Both the position numbers and the translations under genes were made by a program. Of a stretch of 64,000 bases of DNA, positions 9,637 through 20,222 are shown one piece after another. This stretch comes from Nesterenkonia massiliensis (GTDB taxonomy: Bacteria; Actinomycetota; Actinomycetes; Actinomycetales; Micrococcaceae). The stretch covers positions 1 through 64,000 of the forward strand of contig NZ_HG005168.1 of the NCBI RefSeq assembly GCF_000455245.1, in the 5' to 3' direction. The notes under the pieces are model-generated. The model searched no databases and was not told the origin of the DNA. It saw only the letters and a list, made by a program, of their open reading frames with translations. Within the stretch, counting starts at the first letter, position 1, and each line of letters opens with the position of its first letter.

Positions 9637-9663
9637 GGGGCCCGCCCGCACCGAGCGGGCCCC
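9637..9663. terminator. GC-rich hairpin, possible second terminator
   Basis: Perfect 9-base arms (GGGGCCCGC at 9637-9645, GCGGGCCCC at 9655-9663) with a 9-base loop and no T run. A smaller hairpin GCTTTCC/GGAAAGC lies at about 9570-9589. Role beyond backup termination is unknown. Confidence 0.4.
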
Positions 9664-9820
9664 TGTCGCACCCAAGTGAGCAACACCTTACGACACGCCG
9701 TCGGGATTACGCAACACTCATGTTGTGAAATGCCTGGGTGCCCGATCAGGCAGGGAATATAGCCCCGACTGAGCTGTTGGGGGGGTGTAGGACGTGAAGC
9801 GAACCGAACGGAGCGAAATC

Positions 9821-10519
9821 ATGGCTGAAGACACAACTCAGAAGCGGGTCGTCATCATCGGCGGTCACGGAAAAATCGCGTTGCTGGCGGCGCCGAAGCT
9901 GGTGGCTGCCGGCTGGCAGGTCACCTCGGTCGTGCGGAACCCCGGACACATATCCGAGGTGGAGCAGACGGGGGCAACGGCAGAGCTCCTTGATGTGGAA
10001 AAGGCAAGCACCGAGGAGATCGCTCAGATCTTTGCTGGCGCTGAGGCGGTTGTGTTCTCGGCAGGTGCTGGCGGTGGCAACCCCGCCAGGACCAAAGCTG
10101 TTGACTATGAGGCAGCAGTGCGCACCATGGATGCGGCCGAGTCGGCAGGCGTGAAGCGGTACGTCATGGTGTCCTATGTGCGCAGCCAGGTGGATGTCCA
10201 CACTCTGGATCAGTCCAGCTCGTTCTACCCCTATGCAGAGGCTAAGCATCGCGCGGATCAGCACCTGCGCGGCACCAGCCTGGATTACACGATCCTGGGT
10301 CCGGGGAAGCTCACCTTGGAGCCAGCCAGCGGCAAAATCCTGGTCACCGATGCTGAGGCAGCGGCGGCAACCACCTCTCAGGGTGGCAATGAGGCGACTG
10401 AGACGTCGCGGGAGAATGTGGCAGAGGTGATCGCGCATGTGCTTAACACCGGCGCGGGTCACCGCGAGACGGTGAACTTCTTCGACGGAACCACCCCGAT
10501 CGCTGAGGCCATCAGTTAG
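9821..10519 (+). CDS. NAD(P)-binding, NmrA/atypical-SDR-like protein
   Basis: 232 residues of Rossmann fold. The dinucleotide loop is VVIIGGHGKIAL near the N-terminus, with the expected basic residues after the second strand (VVRNPGH). The middle contains VKRYVMVSYVR and the FYPYAEAKHRAD segment in the position of the SDR Tyr-Lys pair; the C-terminus RENVAEVIAHVL is typical of the NAD(P)H-binding NmrA-like group. Substrate and redox role are unknown; members may sense redox state rather than catalyse. The ATG at 9821 follows ACGGAG; an ATG at 9794 in frame lacks a site. Single gene, flanked by terminators before and a bare region after. Confidence 0.85.
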   Translation: MAEDTTQKRVVIIGGHGKIALLAAPKLVAAGWQVTSVVRNPGHISEVEQTGATAELLDVEKASTEEIAQIFAGAEAVVFSAGAGGGNPARTKAVDYEAAVRTMDAAESAGVKRYVMVSYVRSQVDVHTLDQSSSFYPYAEAKHRADQHLRGTSLDYTILGPGKLTLEPASGKILVTDAEAAAATTSQGGNEATETSRENVAEVIAHVLNTGAGHRETVNFFDGTTPIAEAIS

Positions 10520-10920
10520 GCGCGTAGCTGCCGATCACTCCTCGGGAAGCTGTTCTGCCCGGCGCGAGGTGTGCTGGGCGGTGAGTTGCCTGCGGAAATC
10601 GGGTCAAGTTCGGCTGAGGAATGCAGGTGACTCGCCGCCTAGAGGGCCCCGATAACTGACCTTTACGCAACGGTGGCCAGAAGTGAGTGGTCATTTCGTC
10701 TATCAAAACCCAAGGGGCGTTCTGCCCGCGTCTTAGCGGACAAACTGACCACTCAACTCCTCGCTGAGCTCTTTAGGTGTGAAGGCCGCGGCCACTGCAC
10801 GCGGCCGAGAGCGTGGCGGGGTTCCCCCGCCCGCGGAACTAACACTGAGTTGGGGATAGCGCGGTGGGGGTGCTAACCTTTTACGGCACTGATCCGCGCG
10901 CTGCGCAGATGGTGCTAGAT
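10520..10920. other. 400-base intergenic region without a visible gene
   Basis: No reading frame here looks coding. It contains one 10-base inverted repeat (TGAGTGGTCA at 10684-10693, TGACCACTCA at 10746-10755) with a 52-base loop and presumably the promoter of tRNA-Val. Nothing else stands out. Confidence 0.6.
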
Positions 10921-10994
10921 GGATCTGTAGCTCAGTTGGTTAGAGCGTTCGCTTCACACGCGAGAGGTCGTTGGTTCGAGTCCAATCAGATCCA
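10921..10994 (+). tRNA. tRNA-Val (anticodon CAC)
   Basis: Acceptor arms GGATCTG and CAGATCC pair fully. Anticodon stem TTCGC/GCGAG with loop TTCACAC gives anticodon CAC at 10955-10957. The T arm TTGGTTCGAGTCCAA is standard. CCA is not encoded. Confidence 0.96.
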
Positions 10995-11111
10995 CTGATG
11001 AGTTTCTCATCTCTCTTGGCCTGACTCACAGGCATCTTTCCTTAAGATTTCGCACTAGGCCTGCCACATGGTGGGCCTATTTGTGATGGACTTTGCTTGA
11101 GAGGAGGGGTT

Positions 11112-13112
11112 ATGGCACAGCAGAACCCAGCCGGCCACCGCGAAAGTGGCCAGCAGCAGGCCCATACCAACGAGGCTGCCATGAACACTGCTGCCCACCC
11201 CGACTCCGGCACCTATGAGACCACTCCGATCGATCCGGTCATCTCGGAGCCTTCTACGGATACCAGCCTGATTCCGCTGGTGCGCCCGTCATCCACCGAA
11301 GATGATGAGGACGAGGGCTTCGTCAAGAGTCTCACCGGCTCCATTGCCTCCTCCTGGCAGTCCGCAGCAGAGGAAGCCGCCCTTGAGTGGCAGGAGTACG
11401 ACGCCGAAGCTGCAGCGCGCGCTGCGGAGGAGGCCGAAGCTGCAGAGGCGGAGGCGGCCCGGCACGAGTACACCGAGGACTTCAGCCTCGCTGATTCTGC
11501 TGAACCACCGACCGGAGCGATGCCGTCCCGCGGCGGTCCGCATGACCCGCTGAACCAGACTGGCACCGCCGCCCTACCGGGATTGGGTCCGGTGACTGAG
11601 GCAATCCCGCTGCGCCGTCGTTCGGTTCTGCGCCCGTCTTGGCTCAAGCCCAACTTCGGCAGTCAGCTCAAGTCCGGGCAGATCCTTGACCGCGCGGTGT
11701 TCGATCGGCGGGTTAATCCGCAGCATGTTTTTCGGCGCATCATGCAGACCGATCGTCCGGAGACCGGCCAACAGTCGCTCATCGACCGTCTGGCCGGCAC
11801 CCCGTACGAGAATCCCTACCAGGCAGAGCAGCATGTGGAGGCCGATGAACTGGCCACTATCGCCTATGTGCTGGACCTGGGTGAGGCGCTTTTCCGGTAC
11901 GGTGCCGGTGCCCTTGAGGTGGAGTCTTCGATCATTGCTGTGACCGCCGCGTTCGGTATGAAGAACACCGATGTGGATATCACCAACCAGTCGATCGTGC
12001 TGAACTGGGCACCTGAGGGCAAGATTCCTTATACCCGGGTGCGGGTGGTCCGCTCCTGGTCCAATAACTTTCAGGCTCTTGCCTCCGTGCATGAGCTGGT
12101 CACGGACATCATCGCCGGCCGAACCACGCGCAGTGAAGCCCAACAGCAGCTTGAGGAGATCACCCGCGAGCCCAAGCCCTATCCGCGCTGGCTGGTCACC
12201 CTCGCTGGTGCGATCTTCGCCAGTGCCTTCGGTTCCTTCTTGGGGGCGCCCCCGTTGGACTCTGCTGTGGGGTTTGCGGCCACCATCGTGGTCCTGTGGA
12301 TCACGCGGCAGCTGACCACCTGGCGGGTTCCGGAGTTCTTCACCCTGGCTGCAGGCGGTTTTGTGGTCACCGGCATCGCCATGACCGCCTTTATGCTCGA
12401 CGCCGAAGTCACGCCGTCGATGGTGGTGGCCGGTGGGCTGATGATCCTGCTGCCCAGTATTCGGATCGTCTCGGCGATCCAGGATGCGATCAACGGATTC
12501 CCTATCACCTCAGCCGGACGATTAGTGTCCACCATGATCGCCTTCGCCGGGATGACCAGCGGCATCATGACCGCTGTGGTCATTGCTGACCTGCTGGGGG
12601 CACCGCCCATTGAGGTGGCCGAGGGGCTGAGCCGGATCTACCATCCCACGGTGCTGGTGGCGCTGGTATTCCTGGCGGCCATCGCTGCTGCTGTGGTGGA
12701 GCAGGCCAGCTGGCGGATGCTGCTGCCCACCGGCGTCGTCTCCGCTCTGGGTTTCACGGCTTTCTACATCGGTGAAATCATCGGGCTCGGGGAGCGAGTG
12801 ACTCCGGTGATCGGTGCCGTCGTCGTGGGTGCGCTGGGACGGATAGTGGCCTTGCGTTTAGGGGCACCGCAGCTGGTGGTTGCCGTTCCGGCCATGATGT
12901 TCATGCTGCCGGGTTTGATGATCTTCCGCGGTATGTATCAGATCGCCATCGAGAATTCGACGACGTTCATGATGGCCGGTCTCTTCCAGCTGTTCAATGC
13001 GCTGATCATCATCATGGCGATCGCCGCCGGCATCGTGCTCGGCGACGTCACGATGCGGCCATTCACCTCAGGCCTGCAATCCAACGAACGGCTACGCGGC
13101 CGGCGTCGGTAA
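11112..13112 (+). CDS. thrE: Threonine/serine exporter, ThrE family
   Basis: 666-residue membrane protein of the ThrE family known from Corynebacterium, which exports threonine and serine. Residues 1-190 are unusually long, acidic and Ala-rich, presumably disordered. The conserved cytoplasmic domain (about 250-350, with [20 protein letters not shown]) and two blocks of helices (about 355-510 and 520-650, near ten helices in all) match ThrE and its ThrE_2 half in one chain. ATG at 11112 follows GAGGAGG. It follows tRNA-Val and overlaps the convergent ung gene by 21 bases. Confidence 0.9.
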   Translation: MAQQNPAGHRESGQQQAHTNEAAMNTAAHPDSGTYETTPIDPVISEPSTDTSLIPLVRPSSTEDDEDEGFVKSLTGSIASSWQSAAEEAALEWQEYDAEAAARAAEEAEAAEAEAARHEYTEDFSLADSAEPPTGAMPSRGGPHDPLNQTGTAALPGLGPVTEAIPLRRRSVLRPSWLKPNFGSQLKSGQILDRAVFDRRVNPQHVFRRIMQTDRPETGQQSLIDRLAGTPYENPYQAEQHVEADELATIAYVLDLGEALFRYGAGALEVESSIIAVTAAFGMKNTDVDITNQSIVLNWAPEGKIPYTRVRVVRSWSNNFQALASVHELVTDIIAGRTTRSEAQQQLEEITREPKPYPRWLVTLAGAIFASAFGSFLGAPPLDSAVGFAATIVVLWITRQLTTWRVPEFFTLAAGGFVVTGIAMTAFMLDAEVTPSMVVAGGLMILLPSIRIVSAIQDAINGFPITSAGRLVSTMIAFAGMTSGIMTAVVIADLLGAPPIEVAEGLSRIYHPTVLVALVFLAAIAAAVVEQASWRMLLPTGVVSALGFTAFYIGEIIGLGERVTPVIGAVVVGALGRIVALRLGAPQLVVAVPAMMFMLPGLMIFRGMYQIAIENSTTFMMAGLFQLFNALIIIMAIAAGIVLGDVTMRPFTSGLQSNERLRGRRR

Positions 13113-13793
13113 CTGCCAGTCCACCGGCTCGGCGCCCAGCTGCTGCAGGGCCTGATTGGCACGGGAGAAGGGTCGGGAGCCGAAGAACCCGCGCCGTGCC
13201 GACAGCGGCGAGGGGTGGGCGGAGACAATCACCTCAGTGTGTTCCCCGCTGCTCAGCAGCGGTTCAAGCTGCCTGGCATGGGCACCCCAGAGGATCGAGA
13301 CCAGCGGGGTGCCGCGTGCGACCAGTGCCTTCACGGCAGCTTCGGTGATTGCTTCCCAGCCCAGGCCGCGGTGGGAGCCTGGCTCTCCAGCGGCTACCGT
13401 CAGCACGCGGTTGAGCATCAGGACTCCTTGCTGAGTCCAGGCGGTGAGGTCTCCGTGGGGGCTGGGCGGGATGCCGAGATCCGTTTCGCGCTCTTTGAAG
13501 ATGTTCTGCAGACTGCGCGGCAGCGGTCGGACATCTGCAGCCACCGCAAAGGACATGCCGATGGGGTGCCCCGGCGTCGGATAGGGGTCCTGACCCAGAA
13601 TCAAGACCCGGACCTCATCAAAGGGCTGACGGAATGCACGCAGCACATGGGCGGGTTCCGGAAGGATCTGCTCCCCGCTGCTGCGGCGTGCATCCAGCTG
13701 CTGGCGCAGGGCGGCGAAGTGGCTTTCGCACCCGGCCAGGGCCTGCTCCCAGCCCGATTCCAGAGGGGCGATGAATTCAGCTGTCTCCGTCAC
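13092..13793 (-). CDS. ung: Uracil-DNA glycosylase, family 1
   Basis: Removes uracil from DNA as the first step of base-excision repair. The water-activating loop GQDPYPT is at 67-73 with catalytic D69, the uracil-binding region LMLNRVLTV is in the middle, and the DNA-intercalation loop HPSPLSA is near the C-terminus with catalytic His. Length 233 residues is normal. The start is GTG at 13793, because TACAGT ends 6 bases before it (leaderless arrangement) and longer frames add unrelated residues. Its 3' end overlaps thrE by 21 bases, convergently; its start is divergent from the LytR_C gene. Confidence 0.95.
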   Translation of the reverse strand: MTETAEFIAPLESGWEQALAGCESHFAALRQQLDARRSSGEQILPEPAHVLRAFRQPFDEVRVLILGQDPYPTPGHPIGMSFAVAADVRPLPRSLQNIFKERETDLGIPPSPHGDLTAWTQQGVLMLNRVLTVAAGEPGSHRGLGWEAITEAAVKALVARGTPLVSILWGAHARQLEPLLSSGEHTEVIVSAHPSPLSARRGFFGSRPFSRANQALQQLGAEPVDWQLPTPAA

Positions 13794-13799
13794 GCCCCC

Positions 13800-13805
13800 A
13801 CTGTA
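13800..13805 (-). promoter_or_regulatory. Leaderless -10 box of ung
   Basis: TACAGT on the minus strand ends 6 bases before the GTG at 13793. No Shine-Dalgarno at normal distance is seen apart from a G run directly before the start. Confidence 0.5.
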
Positions 13806-13864
13806 AAGCACACGCCGAAAGGCACTGGAAATGCCCAATGCACTTGAGACAACTGCCTCGCCCG

Positions 13865-13870
13865 TAGAAT
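13865..13870 (+). promoter_or_regulatory. Leaderless -10 box of the LytR_C gene
   Basis: TAGAAT ends exactly 7 bases before the ATG at 13878; nothing resembling a ribosome site lies between. Confidence 0.55.
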
Positions 13871-13877
13871 GTGGCCC

Positions 13878-14510
13878 ATGAGCCAGTACTCCCACGATGA
13901 GTTCGACGACGTCCCCCCGTACCAGTCGGACGAAGTCGGCAAGCACCGTGCTCCGGGTTCCGCCGTGGCATCGGGAGCTTCCGGCGGCGGCCTGAAATGG
14001 ATCGGTCTGCTTGCCGCTTTTGCGCTGATCGTGGGACTTGTGGCCTATTTCGGCGGCTCATGGCTGCGCGGAGAAGACGAGCCGGTGGCCGAGGAAGAGC
14101 AGACTCAGGACGAGCAGACTCAGGACGAGCAGCCGGCTGATGAGGATGAGGCTGAGCCCGCCCCCGAAGGTGAAGAGGGCGAGTCTCCTGAGGATGAGCA
14201 GCCTGAAGAGGGTGCCGAGGCCGATCTGGACTTCCCCATCTATGTGTACAACTACGACGGCACACCCGGTGTGGCTGGCAGCGTGCGCACCCAGCTGGAA
14301 GGTGCTGGCTTCAACGTCACCGGCCAGGACAACTGGAGCGCTGGCTGGAACACCTGCGGGGAGACTGCGCCTGTGGTGGTGCATCCACCGGCGCAGGAGG
14401 CCGTGGCCGCAAGGATCGCCGAGGAGCTGGGTGCAGCTACCTGCGCCAGTGACGGTTGGACCGATGCCGGGGTGATTGCCGTGGCTGTCGGCGTGGAGAG
14501 CGCGCAGTAG
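13878..14510 (+). CDS. LytR C-terminal-domain membrane protein
   Basis: 210 residues: a short cytoplasmic stretch, one membrane helix (about 41-60), a strongly acidic linker with repeated EEQTQDEQ units (about 70-115) and an extracellular domain of about 90 residues that matches the LytR_C fold ([12 protein letters not shown], then [10 protein letters not shown]). Such proteins occur singly in actinobacteria and are thought to act in the cell envelope; the catalytic LytR-CpsA-Psr domain is absent. The start at 13878 is set by the TAGAAT box 7 bases earlier. It is divergent from ung and precedes groEL. Confidence 0.85.
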   Translation: MSQYSHDEFDDVPPYQSDEVGKHRAPGSAVASGASGGGLKWIGLLAAFALIVGLVAYFGGSWLRGEDEPVAEEEQTQDEQTQDEQPADEDEAEPAPEGEEGESPEDEQPEEGAEADLDFPIYVYNYDGTPGVAGSVRTQLEGAGFNVTGQDNWSAGWNTCGETAPVVVHPPAQEAVAARIAEELGAATCASDGWTDAGVIAVAVGVESAQ

Positions 14511-14589
14511 CGAGCCTGCCTGCTTCTTCAGCGAGCTAAACGCCCGGTCCGAGCCTTCTCCTTCGCCCTGGGCGCAAGACTCAAAGTGC

Positions 14590-14616
14590 CTTGCACTCGG
14601 CGGGTGAGAGTGCTAA
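14590..14616. promoter_or_regulatory. CIRCE element 1 (HrcA operator)
   Basis: CTTGCACTC, nine bases, GAGTGCTAA. The right arm matches the CIRCE consensus fully and the left arm differs at two positions. It lies just upstream of element 2. Confidence 0.8.
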
Positions 14617-14624
14617 AAATTGAC

Positions 14625-14651
14625 TTAGCACTCTCGTGTCGAGACTGCTAA
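14625..14651. promoter_or_regulatory. CIRCE element 2 (HrcA operator)
   Basis: TTAGCACTC, nine bases, GACTGCTAA; one mismatch from consensus. It overlaps the probable groEL promoter: TTGACT lies at 14620-14625 and TAAGTA at 14649-14654, though their 23-base gap is too wide to be a simple pair. HrcA binding here would block groEL until heat shock. HrcA is not encoded in the window. Confidence 0.88.
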
Positions 14652-14780
14652 GTAGAACCTGACAGGTGAGGCCGTTGAAGCCCTGGGTGACGCCGGGGCT
14701 AGGCCGTCCGTCGCGGGCATCTGACAAGGTTCGACCCAGCTGACGCGAAAACGTCTGAATTGTCACCCACTGGTTTTTAG

Positions 14781-16448
<1,668 letters not shown>

Positions 16449-16466
16449 TCACCGCCTCAACGCTGA

Positions 16467-16507
16467 CAAGGGCCCCGCAGGACTTTCCTGCGGGGCCCTT
16501 GTTGTTT
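16467..16507. terminator. Terminator of groEL
   Basis: Perfect 14-base arms (AAGGGCCCCGCAGG at 16468-16481 and its complement at 16487-16500) with a 5-base loop, then TTGTTGTTT. It sits between convergent groEL and the WXG100 gene and may serve both. Confidence 0.92.
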
Positions 16508-16525
16508 CTTGCGGCGGTCCTCGGC

Positions 16526-16816
16526 TCAGCGTCCGAATATGCGAGTATTGGCGGTCTCGGTCTGTTCGTACTGCTGCGAGGCGGCTGCCATGGCTTGACG
16601 GACACTGGCCAGTGACTGTTCCACCTGCAGTTGGGTGCTGCGCCACTGGGTCAGGACATCCTGGAAGGCCACCGAGGCTGAGCCCCGCCAGGTGTCCTGC
16701 AGCTGCCGAAGCTGCCCTTCCATCATGTTGACATCAGACTGGATGCGGCTCAGAGTGCTTTCTACGGACTGGCTCTTGGCCAGAAGGTCGGCGGTATCAA
16801 TCTGGAATACGGCCAT
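16526..16816 (-). CDS. WXG100-family ESX (type VII) secretion target
   Basis: 96 residues, the usual EsxA-like length. The W43-R44-G45 turn sits between two predicted long helices, and a Y83-x3-E87 signal near the C-terminus fits the YxxxD/E export motif. Such proteins form helical-hairpin dimers secreted by a type VII system. No EccC, EccD or partner WXG100 gene is in the window, so it is an orphan here. Start ATG at 16816 with AGGAGCC ahead. It converges on groEL. Confidence 0.93.
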   Translation of the reverse strand: MAVFQIDTADLLAKSQSVESTLSRIQSDVNMMEGQLRQLQDTWRGSASVAFQDVLTQWRSTQLQVEQSLASVRQAMAAASQQYEQTETANTRIFGR

Positions 16817-17009
16817 GACTGCGGCTCCTAGGATCTGGGGTGAAGGGGCGGAGGCACTATCGACCTCCTGCTTCAGAAGCTTAGGAGGAGCGCTCAGCCC
16901 TAAGGCCGGGGACGAACCTCAACTGTGAAGACACAGCACCTGCGAGCGCCGCGCAGTAGCCTGGGGAAAACTCTCGACGCGCCTCCCGTCTAAGAGCCGC
17001 TCAGCACAC

Positions 17010-18566
17010 TCACTGCTCCCGGCTCTCCAAGGCCGCCAGCCGCAGGTGCTCGATCTCCTCTTCGTCCAGCTCAGCGTCATGTTCGTGATCGGTGTCAAGA
17101 TCCTCACCCTTGGGCAAACGAAGAGTCATCGTGGCACCGCCGCCGACGGTATCCGAGTGCCGAACACTCCCTCCGTGCTGAGCTGCAATCGCTGCACAGA
17201 TGGCCAGCCCAAGTCCGGTTCCACCGGTTTCACGCTGACGAGAATTATCTGCGCGATAGAAGCGTTGGAAGATCTTCTCCGCGTCCTCAGCTGAGATGCC
17301 ATCGCCGTGGTCGCGAACTTCCAGAACAGACTCTTCGCTGCCGTCCTCGCCAACTTGGGTGCCTACTGCAAGTTCGATGGGCGTGCCATCGGGGGTGTAG
17401 CGCAGTGAATTGGTGACCAGGTTGGTCACAATCTGCCGGATCCTGCCCTCATCGCCGAGGGCGGGTGCCGGTTTAGGGGCGCCGTCGTGAAGTCCGATGA
17501 CTTTGACCTCGCGGTCTGGGGCATTGACCACCAGATCCATGACTGCTTCATGGGCGATGATATTGAGGTCCAGTGGCCGCATCTGCGGAGGACGCTGCTC
17601 ATCCAGCCGGGCCAGGGTCAGCATGTCCTCGACCAGCTGGCCCATCCGGGTGGCTTCGGATTCAATGCGCCCCATGGCCATGCCCACCGCCTCTGGGTTG
17701 TCGCTGATGCCGCCCTGCCGGTAGAGCTCGGAGAAGCCGCGGATCGTGACCAGTGGGGTGCGCAGCTCATGGGAAGCGTCCTGGATGAAGCGGCGCATCT
17801 TCTGCTCTGACGCAACCCTGGAGTCAAAAGCAGCTTCAATATGGGCCAGCATGATGTTCAGTGAGTTCGCCAGGCGGCCGATCTCAGTCTCTGCCGGTGC
17901 TGTGGTCTGCACGCGCTGGGAGAAGTCACCGCCTGCGATGGCTGCCGCCGTCTTCTCTACGCGCAGCAGCGGGCGGAACGCCCGGGTCACCAAGGAGTAA
18001 GCGATGATGGAGGCGCCCAGGGTGGCCAGCAGCCCGATCGTGGCCACCAGGAACGTGGCGCGCTCCACCGAGGTCTCCACCGAGTTCAGCGGCAGAGCGA
18101 TCACCAGGATCTCGCGGTCTTCATTCGTGAAGGGGTGGACCTGCATGCGCCAGCCGCGGGAATTCTCCGTGGTCCCGGGAACATCAAAGGACTGCCCGGC
18201 CAGCTCCCTGGCCTGATCCGCATCAAGTTCCGGTAGCTGCGGGGAGTCGAAACCCTCCACCACTGGATGGGTGGAACGCCCTTCGATCGGTGTTCCCTCG
18301 GCATCCAGAATGCGTCCGTGGAAGCGAATAATGGAGGGCTGGAATCCGCCCTGATCCACCTGGAAGCCCAAGTACTGGGCAACATTCTGAGCGTTGTCCC
18401 GAAGCTCCTCGTCCAGGTTCCGCACCATCTCCTGCCGGAACAGCGACGCCGAGACGAAAGTGGTCACGAACAGCGTCAGCAGCAGCAACCCTGAGGTGAT
18501 TGCCACCAGCTGTGTTCGCAGGGAAGCGCTGCGCCAGGCGCGGCTGAGCGAGGAGATGAAGCGCAT
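17010..18566 (-). CDS. Sensor histidine kinase, OmpR-partner type
   Basis: 518 residues: helix 1 (about 20-42), extracellular sensor domain (43-165), helix 2 (170-193), HAMP (194-245), dimerisation domain with phospho-acceptor H266 in SHELRTPLVTIRG, and an ATPase domain with the N, G1 and G2 boxes (TNLVTNSLRYT, VRDHGDGIS, GTGLGLAI). It is second in a two-gene unit behind the response regulator, 43 bases downstream. The class resembles mycobacterial TcrY/MprB-type kinases; the signal is unknown. A TAGACT box 6 bases before the ATG suggests it may also have its own leaderless promoter. Confidence 0.93.
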   Translation of the reverse strand: MRFISSLSRAWRSASLRTQLVAITSGLLLLTLFVTTFVSASLFRQEMVRNLDEELRDNAQNVAQYLGFQVDQGGFQPSIIRFHGRILDAEGTPIEGRSTHPVVEGFDSPQLPELDADQARELAGQSFDVPGTTENSRGWRMQVHPFTNEDREILVIALPLNSVETSVERATFLVATIGLLATLGASIIAYSLVTRAFRPLLRVEKTAAAIAGGDFSQRVQTTAPAETEIGRLANSLNIMLAHIEAAFDSRVASEQKMRRFIQDASHELRTPLVTIRGFSELYRQGGISDNPEAVGMAMGRIESEATRMGQLVEDMLTLARLDEQRPPQMRPLDLNIIAHEAVMDLVVNAPDREVKVIGLHDGAPKPAPALGDEGRIRQIVTNLVTNSLRYTPDGTPIELAVGTQVGEDGSEESVLEVRDHGDGISAEDAEKIFQRFYRADNSRQRETGGTGLGLAICAAIAAQHGGSVRHSDTVGGGATMTLRLPKGEDLDTDHEHDAELDEEEIEHLRLAALESREQ

Positions 18567-18572
18567 AGCGAA

Positions 18573-18578
18573 AGTCTA
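18573..18578 (-). promoter_or_regulatory. Leaderless -10 box of the sensor kinase
   Basis: TAGACT on the minus strand ends 6 bases before the ATG at 18566, in the 43-base gap behind the response regulator. Confidence 0.45.
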
Positions 18579-18609
18579 GGTGCAGAACCTGCGGGGAGTC
18601 GGCAGTGAT

Positions 18610-19338
18610 CTACAGGCCCTGGCTGCGCTGGCGGCGCTCCCAGGTCTGCAGCACATATCCCACGCCACGCTTGGTCTGGATGGCCGGGGCACCTTCGGCG
18701 CCGGAGTCGATTTTGCGGCGCAGATAGGAGATGTAGGACTCCACGATGGAGGCATCCCCATTGAAGTTGTACTCCCAGACATGATCCAGGATCTGCTGCT
18801 TGGACAGTACCCGGTTGGGGTTCATCATCAGGTAGCGCAGCAGTTTGAATTCGGTGGGGGAGAGCTCTACGACTTCACCGTCGCGGCGTACTTCATGAGC
18901 GTCGTCGTCGAGTTCAAGGTTGTCGATGGTGATCACGGCGTCCTCATCCTCAAAAGGTGCGGTACGGCGCAGCACGGCCTTGATTCGAGCGACCACTTCG
19001 TCCAGCGAGAACGGCTTAGTGACGTAGTCGTCGCCGCCCACTGTCAGGCCGGTGATTTTGTCCTCGGTGTCATCACGGGCGGTGAGGAACAGCACCGGGA
19101 AGTGCTTGCCGGCCGCGCGCAATCGGCGGGTTACGGTGAAGCCGTCCATATCGGGCAGCATCACGTCCAGCACGGCGAGGTCAGGCTGGAACTCCTCAGC
19201 GGTGTCCAGTGCCTCGCGGCCATTGGCGGCCGCTGCTACCTCGAAACCTGCAAAACGCAGGGACGTTGCTAGCAGTTCACGGATATTGGGCTCATCGTCG
19301 ACGACGAGCAGCTTGGCTTCCGGAGTCTTGTCAGTCAC
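18610..19338 (-). CDS. Response regulator, OmpR/PhoB family
   Basis: 242 residues. Receiver domain with acidic pocket D14-D15, phospho-acceptor D58 in VLDVMLPDMDG, and K108-region TKPF; the C-terminal winged helix spans about 145-235 and ends in GVGYVLQ. It is the partner of the kinase just downstream. The start is GTG at 19338 with a weak GAGGGA site ahead. Regulated genes cannot be deduced. Confidence 0.94.
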   Translation of the reverse strand: MTDKTPEAKLLVVDDEPNIRELLATSLRFAGFEVAAAANGREALDTAEEFQPDLAVLDVMLPDMDGFTVTRRLRAAGKHFPVLFLTARDDTEDKITGLTVGGDDYVTKPFSLDEVVARIKAVLRRTAPFEDEDAVITIDNLELDDDAHEVRRDGEVVELSPTEFKLLRYLMMNPNRVLSKQQILDHVWEYNFNGDASIVESYISYLRRKIDSGAEGAPAIQTKRGVGYVLQTWERRQRSQGL

Positions 19339-19430
19339 AGGCGTCAGTTTTCCCTCGGATCCTGGTGATTTGCTGTGAGGATCCTGATTGGCTGGTTAGT
19401 GCTGGGTTAGCCGCAACCGGCAACCGGTAC

Positions 19431-19670
19431 TCAGGCCAGCTGACGACGACGCCGTCTCGCCACGATGATGAGCATATAGGTGCACATCAGCGCGAATCCC
19501 GCCGGGAAACCCCACAGGGCGGTCCAGTACAGACTTGCGTGGGGTGTGATCTGCGCGAAGTAGAGGCCGATGATCAGCAGCAGGGCAATAAAGGATGCTG
19601 CAGTGATCACCACACCCAGTATGAGAACCGCACGTGCCAGGGGGCTGGGGGCGGCAGAAAGCGTGGACAT
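19431..19670 (-). CDS. Small two-helix membrane protein
   Basis: 79 residues with two hydrophobic helices (about 13-38 and 47-70) and a basic end RRRRRQ. No family recognised. It lies upstream of the response-regulator gene on the same strand with a 92-base gap. TAGAAT ends 7 bases before the ATG and no ribosome site is seen, so it is probably read from a leaderless mRNA; this promoter logic is also the main support for it being a real gene. Confidence 0.65.
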   Translation of the reverse strand: MSTLSAAPSPLARAVLILGVVITAASFIALLLIIGLYFAQITPHASLYWTALWGFPAGFALMCTYMLIIVARRRRRQLA

Positions 19671-19677
19671 AGACCTG

Positions 19678-19683
19678 ATTCTA
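19678..19683 (-). promoter_or_regulatory. Leaderless -10 box of the small membrane protein
   Basis: TAGAAT on the minus strand ends 7 bases before the ATG at 19670. Confidence 0.5.
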
Positions 19684-19830
19684 AGTCAGGTGGCACGATC
19701 GGGAAGCTTCAGCGGTACCCTAGATGTTCTACAAGAACACTGACACAGATGAGGTTCCGTCCCGCAGTCCCCATTGAAGGGAGCCTCGGGGAAGGGACCT
19801 CATCCTTATGAGACACAGAAGGTGGAGCAC

Positions 19831-20214
19831 GTGCCAACCGGAAAAGTGAAATGGTTCGACGCTGAGAAGGGCTTCGGATTCATCACCGGCGACGACGGCC
19901 AGGAGGTGTACCTGCACTCCTCGGCTCTGCCATCCTCGGCAGCGGCAGTGAAGTCCGGAACCCGTCTGGAATACGGTATTGCCGACGGGCGGCGCGGTAA
20001 GCAGGCGCTGAGCGTGCGGATCCTCAGCGAGGCCCCCTCAGTGGTGCGCGCCACCCGCAAGCCTGCTGATGAAATGGCAGAAGTCATCCAGGATCTGGTG
20101 AACCTGCTGGATCACACCACAGGTCAGCTCCGTAAGGGGCACTACCCTAAGTCTGAGCAGTCCAAGAAGATTGCTGCGTTGCTGCGCCGCGTAGCTGACG
20201 ACTTCGACGCCTAA
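19831..20214 (+). CDS. Cold-shock-domain protein with C-terminal extension
   Basis: 127 residues. The first 65 are a cold-shock domain with RNP1 (KGFGFITG) and a weak RNP2 (VYLHSS in place of VFVHFS). The next 60 form a helical extension (EMAEVIQDLVNLLDHT and KKIAALLRRVADDF) absent from CspA. Likely a single-strand nucleic-acid binder. GTG start at 19831 with GGTGGAG ahead. DUF3027 follows 8 bases after its stop, a pairing seen widely in actinobacteria, so the two probably act or are expressed together. Confidence 0.88.
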   Translation: MPTGKVKWFDAEKGFGFITGDDGQEVYLHSSALPSSAAAVKSGTRLEYGIADGRRGKQALSVRILSEAPSVVRATRKPADEMAEVIQDLVNLLDHTTGQLRKGHYPKSEQSKKIAALLRRVADDFDA

Positions 20215-20222
20215 GGAAAACC

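Noticed and set aside
14608-14633. A reversed hairpin GAGTGCTAA ... TTAGCACTC as the operator
   Set aside because: The nine-base-spacer CIRCE geometry fits the two flanking elements instead; the reversed pairing is a by-product of their tandem order.
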